64,000 bases of DNA from JANWKQ01 sp964624635. Lineage in GTDB: Bacteria > Bacteroidota > Bacteroidia > CAIKAF01. Made by a program: the position numbers and the translations under genes. A model generated the notes under the pieces. That model was given only the letters and a program-made list of their open reading frames with translations. It was not told the origin of the DNA and made no database searches. Shown piece by piece: positions 8,248 to 17,683 of this stretch. Each line of letters starts with the position of its first letter. The stretch's first letter is position 1. The stretch spans positions 1-64,000 of the forward strand of contig CAZUXM010000002.1 in NCBI GenBank assembly GCA_964624635.1, written 5' to 3'.

Positions 8248-10677
8248 ATGAAAAAGTGTATTGGTTTTGTATTGGCTGCATGGCTGATTTACTCATTCCC
8301 AATGGTGGGGTTTAGTCAAAATTACAACGGTATCATTAAAGGTAAAATTGTAAATGTAATTAGTAACGAACCGGTTGAATTTGCCAATGTTTTGGTTGAA
8401 GGTACGAGTGTTGGTACTACAACCGATTCGTTAGGAAAATTTGAACTTAAAGGAATAGAACCAGGGTTCAAAAACCTTATCATCACCGCAATAGGATTTA
8501 AAGCATATACCTATCGTGATGTACTTGTTAACAATGCATCACCGGCCATTATTGAAGTAAAGATGGAGGAAGATGTAAAAAATTTAAAAGAATTTGTCGT
8601 TAATCAAGATCCATTTAATCGTGTAGAAGAAAGTCCGGTTTCATATCGTACCATTGGGATTGCTGAAATTGAAAGAAACCCCGGTGGTAACCGCGACATT
8701 TCAAGTGTTTTAAAATCTTTCCCGGGTGTAGCATCAACGCCTGCATTTAGAAATGATATTATTATTAGAGGTGGAGCTCCCAATGAAAATAGATTCTATT
8801 TGGATGAAATTGAAGTCCCTGTTATTAATCACTTTCAAACACAAGGAGGAAGTGGTGGACCTGTTGGAATTATCAATGTAAATTTAGTACGTGAAGTAAA
8901 TTTTTTATCAGGTGCTTTTCCTGCCAATCGAGGTAATACCTTAAGTTCTGTTTTAGATTTTCGTCAGATTGATGGAAACAATGAAAGATGGAAATTTAGA
9001 TTTACCATTGGTAGTTCGGATGCAGCATTCACGGCAGATGGACCCATTGGTAAAAAAACAACACTCATAGTTTCTGTAAGAGCATCCTATCTGCAATTTT
9101 TATTTAGTGCTTTACAATTACCTTTTCTACCTACCTACTATGATACACAGTTTAAGTATAAAATCCGTTTTGATGCAAAAAACGAATTGTATTTTATTGG
9201 GTTAGGTGCTATTGATTTGTTTAAATTGAATTTGGCTGCCAACCAAACTAAATCACAACAATATTTATTGAACAACCTTCCTGTGAACAATCAATGGAAC
9301 TATACTTTGGGAGGTGTGTATAAACATTACTCGAAGTACATTACCCATACTTTTGTTTTAAGTAGAAGTATGCTTAATAATTCTATCTATAAATATCAAG
9401 GGAATGACGAAACCGACCCTTCCAAAAAAATATTGGATTATAAATCACAGGAAATAGAAAATAAGTTTAGATACGAATTGACCTGGAAGAAAAAAGGCTG
9501 GAAAATAAATGCAGGCATTAGTGCAGAATATGCAAAATATACGAACTCTACCTATAATGTATTTAATAGTTTTAGCGGGCTGGACACTATTAACACCTCA
9601 AGTGAACTGAATATGTTTAATGGTGCTGTATTTACCTCAGTGTCTAAAAGTTTTTTTGGGGATAAATTGATTTTAAGTGGAGGAGTTCGTTTTGATAACA
9701 ATAGTTATAATGCATATATGGCTGCGCCATGGAATCAATTTTCACCACGGGTGAGTATTTCATGGAATGTGTTTAAAGGATTTTATATCAACTTTAATGC
9801 AGGTAGATATTATCAAAGAGTACCTTATACTGTTTTAGGTTATTCAGATGAAAATACTCAACTGGTAAATAAAACAAATGATATCCGATATATTAACAGT
9901 GATCATTTGGTGGGTGGAATTGAATATAATCCAACCAAAAACTTGAAACTTTCAGTGGAAGGTTTCTACAAACATTATAGGGATTATCCGTTTTCGTTAA
10001 GAGATAGTATTACATTGGCCAATTTAGGTGCCGATTTTGGAGTGGTAGGAAATGTGCCTGCTGTTTCAAGAAGTGAAGGACGTGCTTATGGTGTTGAATT
10101 TTTAGCACAACAAAAGTTATGGAAGGGATTGTATGGGATTATTGCTTATACTTTTGTACGCAGTGAGTTTGAAGACAAAGATCGTAAAATGGTGGCTAGT
10201 AGTTGGGATAGTCGTCATTTGTTTACTCTTACAGCAGGATATAAATTTAAACGCAATTGGGAAGTGGGGTTAAGGTTTCGATTGGTTGATGGACAACCTT
10301 ATACACCTTATGATACATCCTTATCTATGTTAACCAATGTTTGGGATGTTACAGGAAGAGGAATTTCGGATTACCGATTATTGAACACTCAACGTATTCC
10401 TGTTTTTCATCAATTAGACATTAGGGTAGATAAAGTATGGTACTTTAAACATTGGTCGTTGAATTTATATTTAGATATTCAAAATGTATATAATTGGAAA
10501 GCCGAAGGACGTCCGAATTTATCAGTGGTGACTGATGCAAACGGAAATCCTGTAGTTAATCCAAGTGATCCTTCAAGGTATTTACCTGAATTTTTAGCAA
10601 ACCAAGCAGGAACTATTTTACCAACGATTGGAGTTATCATTGATTTTTCAATTCCTAAAAAGAAAAGTAAAAATTAA
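8248..10677 (+). CDS. TonB-dependent receptor with carboxypeptidase-like N-terminal domain
   Basis: An 809-residue outer-membrane active transporter. It has a signal peptide ending near FSQNYNG (residue 25), a CarbopepD_reg-like beta-sandwich (about 27-115, IKGKIVNVISNEPVEFANVL), a plug (about 125-230, ending RGGAPNENRFYLDEIEVP) and a 22-strand beta-barrel to the end. The C-terminus is shortly after TIGVIIDFSIP, as expected for barrel insertion. No SusD partner follows, so it is not a classic glycan-utilisation pair; an iron chelate, vitamin or peptide substrate is as likely. It starts 27 bases after crtB and may be read through from it. The stop overlaps the convergent rsmI stop by four bases. 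Confidence 0.88.
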   Translation: MKKCIGFVLAAWLIYSFPMVGFSQNYNGIIKGKIVNVISNEPVEFANVLVEGTSVGTTTDSLGKFELKGIEPGFKNLIITAIGFKAYTYRDVLVNNASPAIIEVKMEEDVKNLKEFVVNQDPFNRVEESPVSYRTIGIAEIERNPGGNRDISSVLKSFPGVASTPAFRNDIIIRGGAPNENRFYLDEIEVPVINHFQTQGGSGGPVGIINVNLVREVNFLSGAFPANRGNTLSSVLDFRQIDGNNERWKFRFTIGSSDAAFTADGPIGKKTTLIVSVRASYLQFLFSALQLPFLPTYYDTQFKYKIRFDAKNELYFIGLGAIDLFKLNLAANQTKSQQYLLNNLPVNNQWNYTLGGVYKHYSKYITHTFVLSRSMLNNSIYKYQGNDETDPSKKILDYKSQEIENKFRYELTWKKKGWKINAGISAEYAKYTNSTYNVFNSFSGLDTINTSSELNMFNGAVFTSVSKSFFGDKLILSGGVRFDNNSYNAYMAAPWNQFSPRVSISWNVFKGFYINFNAGRYYQRVPYTVLGYSDENTQLVNKTNDIRYINSDHLVGGIEYNPTKNLKLSVEGFYKHYRDYPFSLRDSITLANLGADFGVVGNVPAVSRSEGRAYGVEFLAQQKLWKGLYGIIAYTFVRSEFEDKDRKMVASSWDSRHLFTLTAGYKFKRNWEVGLRFRLVDGQPYTPYDTSLSMLTNVWDVTGRGISDYRLLNTQRIPVFHQLDIRVDKVWYFKHWSLNLYLDIQNVYNWKAEGRPNLSVVTDANGNPVVNPSDPSRYLPEFLANQAGTILPTIGVIIDFSIPKKKSKN

Positions 10678-11345
10678 TTACTCGGAGATATTACCAAAAC
10701 AATTTCTCCTTTAGGTGGATGTTCTGTATAATATTGTAACAATTCAGTTGCCGTTCCTCGTTTGGTTTCATGAAACATTTTGGAGATTTCTCTGCAAACG
10801 GCCAATTGTCTTGCTTCAGGCAAAAATTCCTTTGCCTCTTCTAAAGCTTTAATGATTCGGTGAGGAGATTCATAAACCACTACAGTTCTCTCAGATACAG
10901 CAATTTCTTTCCACTTGGTTTGTCTTCCTTTTTTATGAGGTAGGAACCCATCATAAACAAAACTTTCGCATGGAAAACCTGATTGTACCAAAGCGGGCAC
11001 AAATGCTGTTGGACCGGGTAAACACTCCACCTCAATTTCATTTTTTACACATTCACGGATCAATAAAAATCCCGGGTCTGAAATTCCAGGGGTGCCTGCA
11101 TCACTTACTAATCCGGCTGATTCTAACGTTTGAATTTCATCCACCAACCGCTGAAGAACTTTATGTTCATTGTGTTGATGAAATGCAATAATTTTTCTAT
11201 CAATTCCAAAATGTTTGAGAAGATTTCCTGTTGTTCGGGTATCTTCAGCATATAATACATCTACTTCTTTTAATAACCTTACAGCCCTATGAGTAATATC
11301 CTCAAGGTTGCCTATTGGCGTTGGTATGATAAATAGTTTACCCAC
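10674..11345 (-). CDS. rsmI: 16S rRNA (cytidine1402-2'-O)-methyltransferase
   Basis: SAM-dependent methylation of the ribose of C1402 in 16S rRNA, in the ribosomal P site. The 223 residues form the tetrapyrrole-methylase fold with the family's opening LFIIPTPIGNLEDITHRAV, then YAEDTRTTGNLLKHF and the loop LVSDAGTPGISDPG (near residue 80). E. coli RsmI is longer (286 residues); the compact form without the C-terminal extension is common in Bacteroidota. It is the last gene of an operon with the M28 peptidase (one base between them) and the coiled-coil protein. Confidence 0.93.
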   Translation of the reverse strand: MGKLFIIPTPIGNLEDITHRAVRLLKEVDVLYAEDTRTTGNLLKHFGIDRKIIAFHQHNEHKVLQRLVDEIQTLESAGLVSDAGTPGISDPGFLLIRECVKNEIEVECLPGPTAFVPALVQSGFPCESFVYDGFLPHKKGRQTKWKEIAVSERTVVVYESPHRIIKALEEAKEFLPEARQLAVCREISKMFHETKRGTATELLQYYTEHPPKGEIVLVISPSN

Positions 11346-11346
11346 G

Positions 11347-12645
11347 TTATTTTATCTGAATTTCATTCATGAAATCACGGAATAGTAAATGTAAATCTGT
11401 AAATTCATTTAAAGGTAGTGTTTCGGCTCTGTCATCAATATCATGGTAATATTTTACACCACCCATCGTATAGGCAAAAAAGCACCGAACCTTATTTTCA
11501 TAAAATGGATAATGATCACTATTAGCCGCTGGACCTCTTTTTTTAATCTGTACCAAATATTGTTTCTGGTTATTGATACTATCTAATAAAGCAAATTCTT
11601 TTTTGAATTCAGTAGAGTTAACTACGGTGATACCTTCATCACCGGTACCCATAATATCAACATTCAATAGAAATTTTATTTTACTTACCGGAAAAACGGG
11701 ATAAAGGTTATATCTGGTAGAACCAATGAGTCCTGCTTCTTCGGCACCAAACCCAATAAACGCAATAGAATATTTAGGTTGATTAGCAGGCATAGAAAAC
11801 CATTTCGCCAAACTCAACATCATGGCAATACCACTGGCATTGTCATTAGCACCCGGGAAATAAACAGTTCTTCCAATTTTACCCAAATGATCATAGTGAG
11901 CACTAATCACAAGAAATGAATCAGGTTTTTCTTTTCCTTCTACATAACCAATTACATTTCGACTTGGATAGTCATCAATAAATTTAGAATCTACCAACAC
12001 CCTCATTTGTTTTGAGTTTTTTTGAATACTTCCTCTAACTACTTCTAAAATTGGAAATGGAGCCACTTCTGTAGCTACGCCCCAGGTGATTTTTGGTCTG
12101 ATAAAGATTAATCCTCTTGCTCCAAAAGGATTTAATGCCATGTTTTTGAATATTTTTTTCTGATCAGGATCTGTTACACCTTTGTCATCTATAACAATGA
12201 AGTAGGTTGAAAAATTACGTTTGGCAAACTTTTTAAATTCTTCGGGGTCAGCAACTGTAGCACTATCCAACCAGACTAAATTCCAGGTACCACTAACATC
12301 CGGACATCCGGGATCGGGGACAAAATCTCTTCCGCAAATCAAATAATTATCATCAATGGCAGCAAAACAATCTCTTGGAAAAATATTTACAGGGAAATTA
12401 AAATTCTGATAATAGTTTTTTGCACCAACAAATTTTTTTAAACCCATTTTATGAAACTCGGATGCTACAAAATAGGCTGCCAGATTATCTCCTTCTTTGA
12501 TGTAACCACGACCTTTAAAATAGGGTGATGCAAGGGAGTCTACAACAGTTCTGCCGAATTTCCCAATGTCTTCATTAGAAAATTGCTGTGCTTTCACATG
12601 TAAAGAAAGTACAAAAATGAATGTGATAAATATTAATCTCTTCAT
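11347..12645 (-). CDS. M28-family zinc aminopeptidase, exported
   Basis: A 432-residue secreted peptidase of the Aap/M28 group. The signal peptide ends near HVKAQQF (residue 20). The catalytic domain (about 215-430) shows the co-catalytic zinc ligands in the usual order: ISAHYDHLG, GANDNASGIAMML, GFGAEEAGLIGS, LNVDIMGTGDEG, and a late His in SDHYPFYE or YYHDIDDRAETL. Between signal and catalytic domain is a PA-like insertion (about 105-200). It probably trims N-terminal residues from peptides in the periplasm or outside the cell. The start lies three bases after the upstream gene's stop, so it belongs to the same operon as rsmI. Confidence 0.88.
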   Translation of the reverse strand: MKRLIFITFIFVLSLHVKAQQFSNEDIGKFGRTVVDSLASPYFKGRGYIKEGDNLAAYFVASEFHKMGLKKFVGAKNYYQNFNFPVNIFPRDCFAAIDDNYLICGRDFVPDPGCPDVSGTWNLVWLDSATVADPEEFKKFAKRNFSTYFIVIDDKGVTDPDQKKIFKNMALNPFGARGLIFIRPKITWGVATEVAPFPILEVVRGSIQKNSKQMRVLVDSKFIDDYPSRNVIGYVEGKEKPDSFLVISAHYDHLGKIGRTVYFPGANDNASGIAMMLSLAKWFSMPANQPKYSIAFIGFGAEEAGLIGSTRYNLYPVFPVSKIKFLLNVDIMGTGDEGITVVNSTEFKKEFALLDSINNQKQYLVQIKKRGPAANSDHYPFYENKVRCFFAYTMGGVKYYHDIDDRAETLPLNEFTDLHLLFRDFMNEIQIK

Positions 12646-12648
12646 TGA

Positions 12649-13533
12649 TTAATTAAATCTCCTTTGAATAAGTGCAATAAACTGTAATGCAATTTTATTT
12701 TCAGGATCCCATTTATACATTGAAGCGGCTTGTGCCAATAATCCTTCAGCCTCTTTCCAGCTGGTTTTGGTATTCATTGCTTCTACAAACTGATTATAAT
12801 GATCTCCATTTTTGTCAAAAAGCTCATTAGTAAATAAAAATCTTTCGTGTAAAGGAATAGCTTGTTTTAAGTCTACTACCTTTTTTTGCATCATTTTTTC
12901 TGCTATATTCTCAGAGCCGTCTATGACAGATTCAGATAATGAGCTAATGACTGTTTTTGATTTATCTTTGGTATTTTCGTATTGAGACGCTATACTTTTG
13001 GGAGTATCTATTTCTTCTTTTTTATCAATAGTGTTTACTATTGGAGTAACGATCTCTTTCTTTTCAAAGAGTTCTTGTTTAATTTCTTCAATCTGTGGAA
13101 TTGTTTTATTTAAAGTAGGTTCAAGCAAATCGTTTTTTGCTATAGTTGAGTTGGAATCCACTTTTTCAGATACTTCAGGGATATCAAAAGAAAAGGCATC
13201 TGCCAAATGTTTGGTTTCTTCCACTTTCTTCTCCAATTCCTTATTGGTTCTTTGTAATTTTTCAATTTCGAATTCTTTATTCTTCAATTCTTCGTTCAAT
13301 ACTCTTAACTTATCTTCAATATCACGAAGTTTGATAGAATCATCAGAATTGGTATGACTGGCCGGTTGGTGTTTTAAAATGGCTGAAAACTCAATAAGTT
13401 TAGCAGCATTGTTCATGAGGATATCCAATTCGCCGGGACTAAATGAGTCAGCATTTTTGGCTAATTGGTTATATATATCCACTACCTTTTTGAGGTGGAC
13501 ACCTATTTCACGAAGTAATTCAGATTTTGTCAT
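12649..13533 (-). CDS. Coiled-coil protein of unknown function
   Basis: 294 residues, no signal peptide, very charged. A coiled coil covers about residues 65-110, then a low-complexity linker rich in E, K and T (about 110-215), then a compact C-terminal segment (about 225-294) beginning ERFLFTNELFDKNGD and ending with helices around ASMYKWDPENKIALQFI. I recall similar C-terminal segments in hypothetical proteins of this phylum, but I know no function. It is the first gene of the operon with an M28 peptidase and rsmI. Confidence 0.75.
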   Translation of the reverse strand: MTKSELLREIGVHLKKVVDIYNQLAKNADSFSPGELDILMNNAAKLIEFSAILKHQPASHTNSDDSIKLRDIEDKLRVLNEELKNKEFEIEKLQRTNKELEKKVEETKHLADAFSFDIPEVSEKVDSNSTIAKNDLLEPTLNKTIPQIEEIKQELFEKKEIVTPIVNTIDKKEEIDTPKSIASQYENTKDKSKTVISSLSESVIDGSENIAEKMMQKKVVDLKQAIPLHERFLFTNELFDKNGDHYNQFVEAMNTKTSWKEAEGLLAQAASMYKWDPENKIALQFIALIQRRFN

Positions 13534-13577
13534 GAATATTAAGGGGTATAAAGACTTTTAGAACAACGCATTTATTA

Positions 13578-13585
13578 TACCTTTG
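13578..13585 (+). promoter_or_regulatory. -7 box (TACCTTTG) of tdk-murF/alr
   Basis: Exact TAnnTTTG match, 44 bases before the tdk ATG at 13630, in the divergent region upstream of both operons. Confidence 0.5.
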
Positions 13586-13629
13586 TATATAAATACAGCC
13601 GAAAATTACGAAATATTAGGAGTTAAACT

Positions 13630-14205
13630 ATGTTTGTTGAAAACACATTAAAACAGGGAGAGAAACGTGGCTGGGTTGAAGTAATATGTGGATCCATGTT
13701 TTCAGGTAAAACAGAAGAGCTCATCCGCAGGCTTAAAAGAGCCAAAATAGCTAAACTAAATGTTGAAATTTTTAAACCCGAGATAGATACCCGTTACCAT
13801 GCAGAAGATGTAGTATCTCATCAAGGAAATGCCATTCAATCAACCCCTGTACCTATTTCAGGGAACATATTATTAATGGCTAACAACATGGATGTGGTGG
13901 GTATTGATGAAGCCCAATTTTTTGATGAAGGGATTGTTGATGTTTGTAATACCCTTGCCAATAATGGAGTTAGAGTGATAGTAGCCGGATTGGATATGGA
14001 TTATACCGGTAAACCTTTTGGGGTTATGCCTCAACTAATGGCCATTGCTGAGTTTGTTACTAAAGTACATGCTATTTGTGTTGACTGCGGGCATATTGCC
14101 AATCATTCATATCGTTTGTCGGAAGAAGATAAATTGGTACTTTTAGGTGAAACCGATGCTTATAAACCATTATGCAGGGATTGTTTTGCCAAACGTAAAA
14201 AATGA
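13630..14205 (+). CDS. tdk: Thymidine kinase, type II
   Basis: Phosphorylates thymidine to dTMP in nucleotide salvage. The 191 residues have the P-loop GSMFSGKTEEL (near residue 21), the catalytic Glu in GIDEAQFFDEG (near 93), and the zinc lobe with two Cys pairs, CVDC (near 154) and CRDC (near 184). Length and motif order match type II bacterial kinases. Its stop overlaps the start of murF-alr by four bases (ATGA), indicating translational coupling. Confidence 0.94.
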   Translation: MFVENTLKQGEKRGWVEVICGSMFSGKTEELIRRLKRAKIAKLNVEIFKPEIDTRYHAEDVVSHQGNAIQSTPVPISGNILLMANNMDVVGIDEAQFFDEGIVDVCNTLANNGVRVIVAGLDMDYTGKPFGVMPQLMAIAEFVTKVHAICVDCGHIANHSYRLSEEDKLVLLGETDAYKPLCRDCFAKRKK

Positions 14206-16664
14206 ACCAACACCATTATACCATTCAGGAAATTGCCCGAATAGTAAACGGGGAGGTTATAGGTAATACTAATAACTATGTTATTCGTTACCTGGCAACT
14301 GATAGTAGAAAAATTACGTTTCCTGAGGAATCTGTTTTTTTTGCATTATCCGGGCCTCAATACAATGGGCATTTGTTTATTTCAAAAGCGATAGAGGCCG
14401 GAGTAAATAGTTTTATTATTTCAGATAGAAATAGTGTAGTTGATAATGCAGGTTGTTTTGTTTTAGTAAATGATACTACAGAAGCTTTACAAAAATTGGC
14501 AGCTCACCATCGATCACAATTTTCAATACCTATTATTGGTATTACCGGGAGTAATGGAAAAACTATTACCAAAGATTGGTTGGCATTTGTATTATCTGCT
14601 GACTATAATGTTTGCAAAAATCCTAAAAGTTATAATTCGCAAATTGGAGTTCCCTTATCTGTATGGAATTTACAGCCGGAGCATGAAATAGGAATATTTG
14701 AAGCAGGTATTTCAGAACCCGGCGAAATGCAGAAGTTGCAGCCCATTATTGCGCCTAACTTCGGAATATTTACCAATATAGGTTCGGCACATGAAGAAAA
14801 TTTTGATAGTCAGATTGAAAAAATTAAAGAGAAACTGCAGTTATTTAAAAACTGTACTCATATTATTTTATCGGTAAAAAATCCTTTGATTGAAGTAGAA
14901 GCTGAAAAAATGTTTCCCGATAAACTATTCATTACTTGGAGTGAAGAGGATGGGGCACAATATAAAGTTACTCACAAAAGATTATCAAATAAAACTGAAA
15001 TATTTATTACCGATGGAGATGATAACTATTCGTTTATCATTCCATTTTCGGATTCTGCTTCTATTGAAAATGCTGTTAATGTATTTGTTACCTGTCTTGT
15101 GATGAATGTTGATGTGATTAAAGTAACAGAGAAAATGAAATATTTGCCTCAGGTAAATATGAGACTTTCATTTAAGCAAGGGAAAAATAATTGTTTTATT
15201 ATAGATGATACCTATAGTAATGATTTTGATTCATTAAAAATTGCTATAGATAGTTTATACAATCTTCAACAATACCCTGAGAAAACCATTATCCTGTCAG
15301 ATATAGTTCAGTCAGGAGGTGATACTGAGGTATTGTATAAACAAATAGCAGGAATCATTCAGCAAAAAAATATTAGCAAAGTTATTGGTGTAGGGAAAGA
15401 AATTTCTTCATATGCTTCATTTTTTCCAAAAACTTCAGTTTTCGTAAATAATGTTCATGAACTCATTGATAAATTACATCATATTTCATTGAATAATGAA
15501 GCCATATTAGTAAAAGGAGCAAGAATATTTGAATTGGAGAAAATAGTATCAAGGTTAGAAAGTCGCCATCATGATACTGTATTGGAAGTGAATCTGAATG
15601 CAATGATTCATAACCTTAATTATTTCAGAAAAAAGATACCATCAGGAACAAAGATCATGGCGATGGTGAAAGCATCAGGATATGGCACAGGTACCCATGA
15701 AATTGCTCATGTACTTAATTTTAATCATGTCAATTACTTAGGAGTAGCATACGCAGATGAAGGGATTGAATTAAGACGTAATGGTATAAAATTACCTATT
15801 ATGGTAATGAATGCTGAGGAAACAGGCATTGAGGTATTGGTTGAAAATCAATTGGAGCCTGTTATTTATAGTTTTGAGAGTTTAAATTCTTTTATTGACT
15901 ATCAAAAAAACGGAGGACAACTTCCTCCTATACATATCGAAGTAGATTCAGGTATGCACAGGTTAGGATTTAATCCGAACTCAATTGATGAGTTGGAAAG
16001 TTTATTGAGAGATAATAAAGATATTGAAGTTAAATCAGTTTTTTCTCATTTAGCAGCTGCTGATGAGCCAACGATGGATGATTTCACTTTAGAACAAATT
16101 AAAACCTATATAAACATAGCGGAACGAATTGAAAAAACGACTGGAAAAAAACTCATCAAACATATAGCTAATTCAGCCGGGGCCAGTAGATTTAAAGAAG
16201 CTGCGTTTGACATGATACGACTCGGCGTTGGATTGTATGGGGTGGGGGCCGATGCTGAAGAACAATCAAAATTACAACCGGTGATAGGATTATTCTCTAC
16301 CGTTGCTCAATTAACAGAGGTTAAAAAAGGAGAGTCTGTTGGTTATGGAAGGAGTTTTATAGCCGAAAAAGACATGACCATTGCAACAGTTCCTATTGGA
16401 TATGCTGACGGATACAGAAGAAGTTTAGGAAATGGTAAAGGCAAAATGTTTATTAATGGTCAACCGGCATCAGTAGTGGGTAGAGTTTGTATGGATATGA
16501 CTATGATTGATGTTACAGGATTGAATATAGAGGTGGGGAATAGGGTTGAAATTATTGGTGACAATCTTCCAATAGAAACATTTGCCCAATCTTTAGATAC
16601 CATTCCTTATGAAGTGCTTACTTCTATTTCGCAAAGAGTACGAAGAGTTTATACTCAGGAATAA
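14202..16664 (+). CDS. Bifunctional MurF-like ligase / alanine racemase fusion
   Basis: An 820-residue fusion common in Bacteroidota. The N-terminal half (about 1-450) is a Mur ligase of the MurF type (UDP-MurNAc-tripeptide:D-Ala-D-Ala ligase) with the ATP loop GITGSNGKTITKDW near 120 and the segment PKSYNSQIGVPLS. The C-terminal half (about 455-820) is alanine racemase: the PLP lysine lies in MAMVKASGYG (near 487), slightly different from the usual KANAYGHG, the second catalytic base is the Tyr in SVGYGRSF, and CMDMTMID follows. One chain therefore makes D-Ala and joins the D-Ala dipeptide to the wall precursor. Whether the Mur half is catalytically competent cannot be told from sequence. 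Confidence 0.92.
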   Translation: MNQHHYTIQEIARIVNGEVIGNTNNYVIRYLATDSRKITFPEESVFFALSGPQYNGHLFISKAIEAGVNSFIISDRNSVVDNAGCFVLVNDTTEALQKLAAHHRSQFSIPIIGITGSNGKTITKDWLAFVLSADYNVCKNPKSYNSQIGVPLSVWNLQPEHEIGIFEAGISEPGEMQKLQPIIAPNFGIFTNIGSAHEENFDSQIEKIKEKLQLFKNCTHIILSVKNPLIEVEAEKMFPDKLFITWSEEDGAQYKVTHKRLSNKTEIFITDGDDNYSFIIPFSDSASIENAVNVFVTCLVMNVDVIKVTEKMKYLPQVNMRLSFKQGKNNCFIIDDTYSNDFDSLKIAIDSLYNLQQYPEKTIILSDIVQSGGDTEVLYKQIAGIIQQKNISKVIGVGKEISSYASFFPKTSVFVNNVHELIDKLHHISLNNEAILVKGARIFELEKIVSRLESRHHDTVLEVNLNAMIHNLNYFRKKIPSGTKIMAMVKASGYGTGTHEIAHVLNFNHVNYLGVAYADEGIELRRNGIKLPIMVMNAEETGIEVLVENQLEPVIYSFESLNSFIDYQKNGGQLPPIHIEVDSGMHRLGFNPNSIDELESLLRDNKDIEVKSVFSHLAAADEPTMDDFTLEQIKTYINIAERIEKTTGKKLIKHIANSAGASRFKEAAFDMIRLGVGLYGVGADAEEQSKLQPVIGLFSTVAQLTEVKKGESVGYGRSFIAEKDMTIATVPIGYADGYRRSLGNGKGKMFINGQPASVVGRVCMDMTMIDVTGLNIEVGNRVEIIGDNLPIETFAQSLDTIPYEVLTSISQRVRRVYTQE

Positions 16665-16692
16665 AAAAATCCGACTATGAGTCGGATTTCAT
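16663..16692 (+). terminator. Rho-independent terminator after murF-alr
   Basis: Stem AAATCCGAC / GTCGGATTT (16667-16675 with 16681-16689), loop TATGA, with an A run before and T-rich tail. It lies between convergent genes and could serve both. Confidence 0.8.
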
Positions 16693-16718
16693 TATTTATA
16701 CAAATTGTATTTTCTAAT

Positions 16719-17030
16719 TTAGTTTTTAGGCTCTTCTTTTGTTACAACACTTTTTTCTGTAACGGTTTTTGAAGTATTCATTATAACATTAGCAGAAGCA
16801 GCACGTGCTTTACTTCCTGAAGTACCGGTAGAAACATGGCTTGAACCTTTACTGCAGCAAGATTTTACATTACTATTATTATTAGTTGTAGTGGTATTTG
16901 CACTTTTACAACATGATGATTTTCCGGTTGAACCTTCATTACCATGACATGATTTTTGGTCAGTAGTTTGAGCAGATACTGCTAAAACTGATCCTAAAAC
17001 AAATACTGAGGCTAATATCAATTTTTTCAT
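16719..17030 (-). CDS. Small exported cysteine-rich protein
   Basis: 103 residues with a clear signal peptide (cleavage near VSAQT, residue 21). The mature part is low-complexity Ser/Thr/Asn with several Cys, mostly as adjacent pairs (SSCCKS, KSCCSK) plus one at SCHG. Paired Cys suggest metal binding or disulfide cross-linking; no named family. It is divergent from a CxxC heavy-metal-associated protein, so a shared role in handling a soft metal such as copper is a reasonable guess. A long imperfect palindrome lies between the two genes. Confidence 0.6.
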   Translation of the reverse strand: MKKLILASVFVLGSVLAVSAQTTDQKSCHGNEGSTGKSSCCKSANTTTTNNNSNVKSCCSKGSSHVSTGTSGSKARAASANVIMNTSKTVTEKSVVTKEEPKN

Positions 17031-17123
17031 TTCTATAATCTTTTATATTAAGTCAAATATAGCAAATAATCTCAATGTATTAAAATGAGACGAGATGTTA
17101 ATTTTGTTAATGAAATGTTGTTG

Positions 17124-17285
17124 GGATACCGTTATCCACCGCAGGTTGTAGCGGTATACTACCCCCTTTTAAAAAATTAACAAATGCAGGTATAGCAGGG
17201 CTGACGGCAGAAAGCCCCGGCTATATCTTGTATTTGTGTTTTTTAATGGGGTAGATATAGCGAAAGACTGCATAAGGTGGCACCT
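17124..17285. repeat. Long imperfect palindrome (about 160 bp)
   Basis: The core arms (about 17155-17202 and 17212-17259) pair through TACCCC/GGGGTA, AAAAAATTAACAAAT against its counterpart, and GTATAGCAGGGCT against AAGCCCCGGCTATAT, with the 9-base loop GACGGCAGA. Weaker pairing extends outward to GGATACCGTTATCCACC and AAGGTGGCACC. It fills the region between the two divergent metal-type genes. No ORF or known riboswitch motif is visible. A palindrome of similar size lies at 45554-45700, and both contain ACTGCATAA near the right end. Possible explanations are a miniature mobile element or a structured RNA. Confidence 0.55.
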
Positions 17286-17293
17286 AAATTGTA

Positions 17294-17301
17294 TACCTTT
17301 G
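17294..17301 (+). promoter_or_regulatory. -7 box (TACCTTTG) of HMA-domain gene
   Basis: Exact TAnnTTTG match ending four bases before the ATG at 17306. This implies a leaderless transcript. Confidence 0.5.
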
Positions 17302-17305
17302 TAAT

Positions 17306-17647
17306 ATGAAAAATATTATCATACTTATTGCCACTGTTGGACTATTGATTACCGGCCTAAATGCTCAAACAACCGTAATCAAAGAAGTAAAAATAAAAAC
17401 ATCCGCTCAATGTGATATGTGTAAAAAAAGAATTGAGGATGGGCTGTTTTCACAAAAAGGAGTGGTTTCTGCGGAATTGGATGTAAAAACACAAATAGTT
17501 ACTATTAAATACAGAAGCAATAAAACTACTGAAGATGATTTGCGTAATTTTATTAGCTCATTAGGTTATCAGGCGGATGATGTAAAAGCCAATAAAGAGG
17601 CGTATGACCAATTACCCGGATGTTGCCAGATAGATGGAATGAAATAG
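17306..17647 (+). CDS. Exported heavy-metal-associated (HMA) domain protein
   Basis: 113 residues: a signal peptide ending near LNAQTT (residue 21), then one ferredoxin-like HMA domain (about 25-92) with the metal motif QCDMCKKRI (CxxC, near residue 36) and the closing SSLGYQADDVKA. A second pair, GCC, lies at the C-terminus. HMA domains of this kind bind Cu(I) or Zn(II); the export signal suggests periplasmic binding rather than delivery to a cytoplasmic ATPase. It is divergent from a small Cys-rich exported protein. Metal identity is not determined by the sequence. Confidence 0.8.
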   Translation: MKNIIILIATVGLLITGLNAQTTVIKEVKIKTSAQCDMCKKRIEDGLFSQKGVVSAELDVKTQIVTIKYRSNKTTEDDLRNFISSLGYQADDVKANKEAYDQLPGCCQIDGMK

Positions 17648-17683
17648 TTTCCAGTTTGAGATTTCAAGTTTCAAGTTCAAACC

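Noticed and set aside
14202..16664. MurF-alr fusion as a novel architecture
   Set aside because: This fusion is well known in Bacteroidota.
17124..17285. Riboswitch or T-box upstream of the HMA gene
   Set aside because: The palindrome ends before the -7 box at 17294, so it would not be part of that transcript, and I recognise no known riboswitch core.
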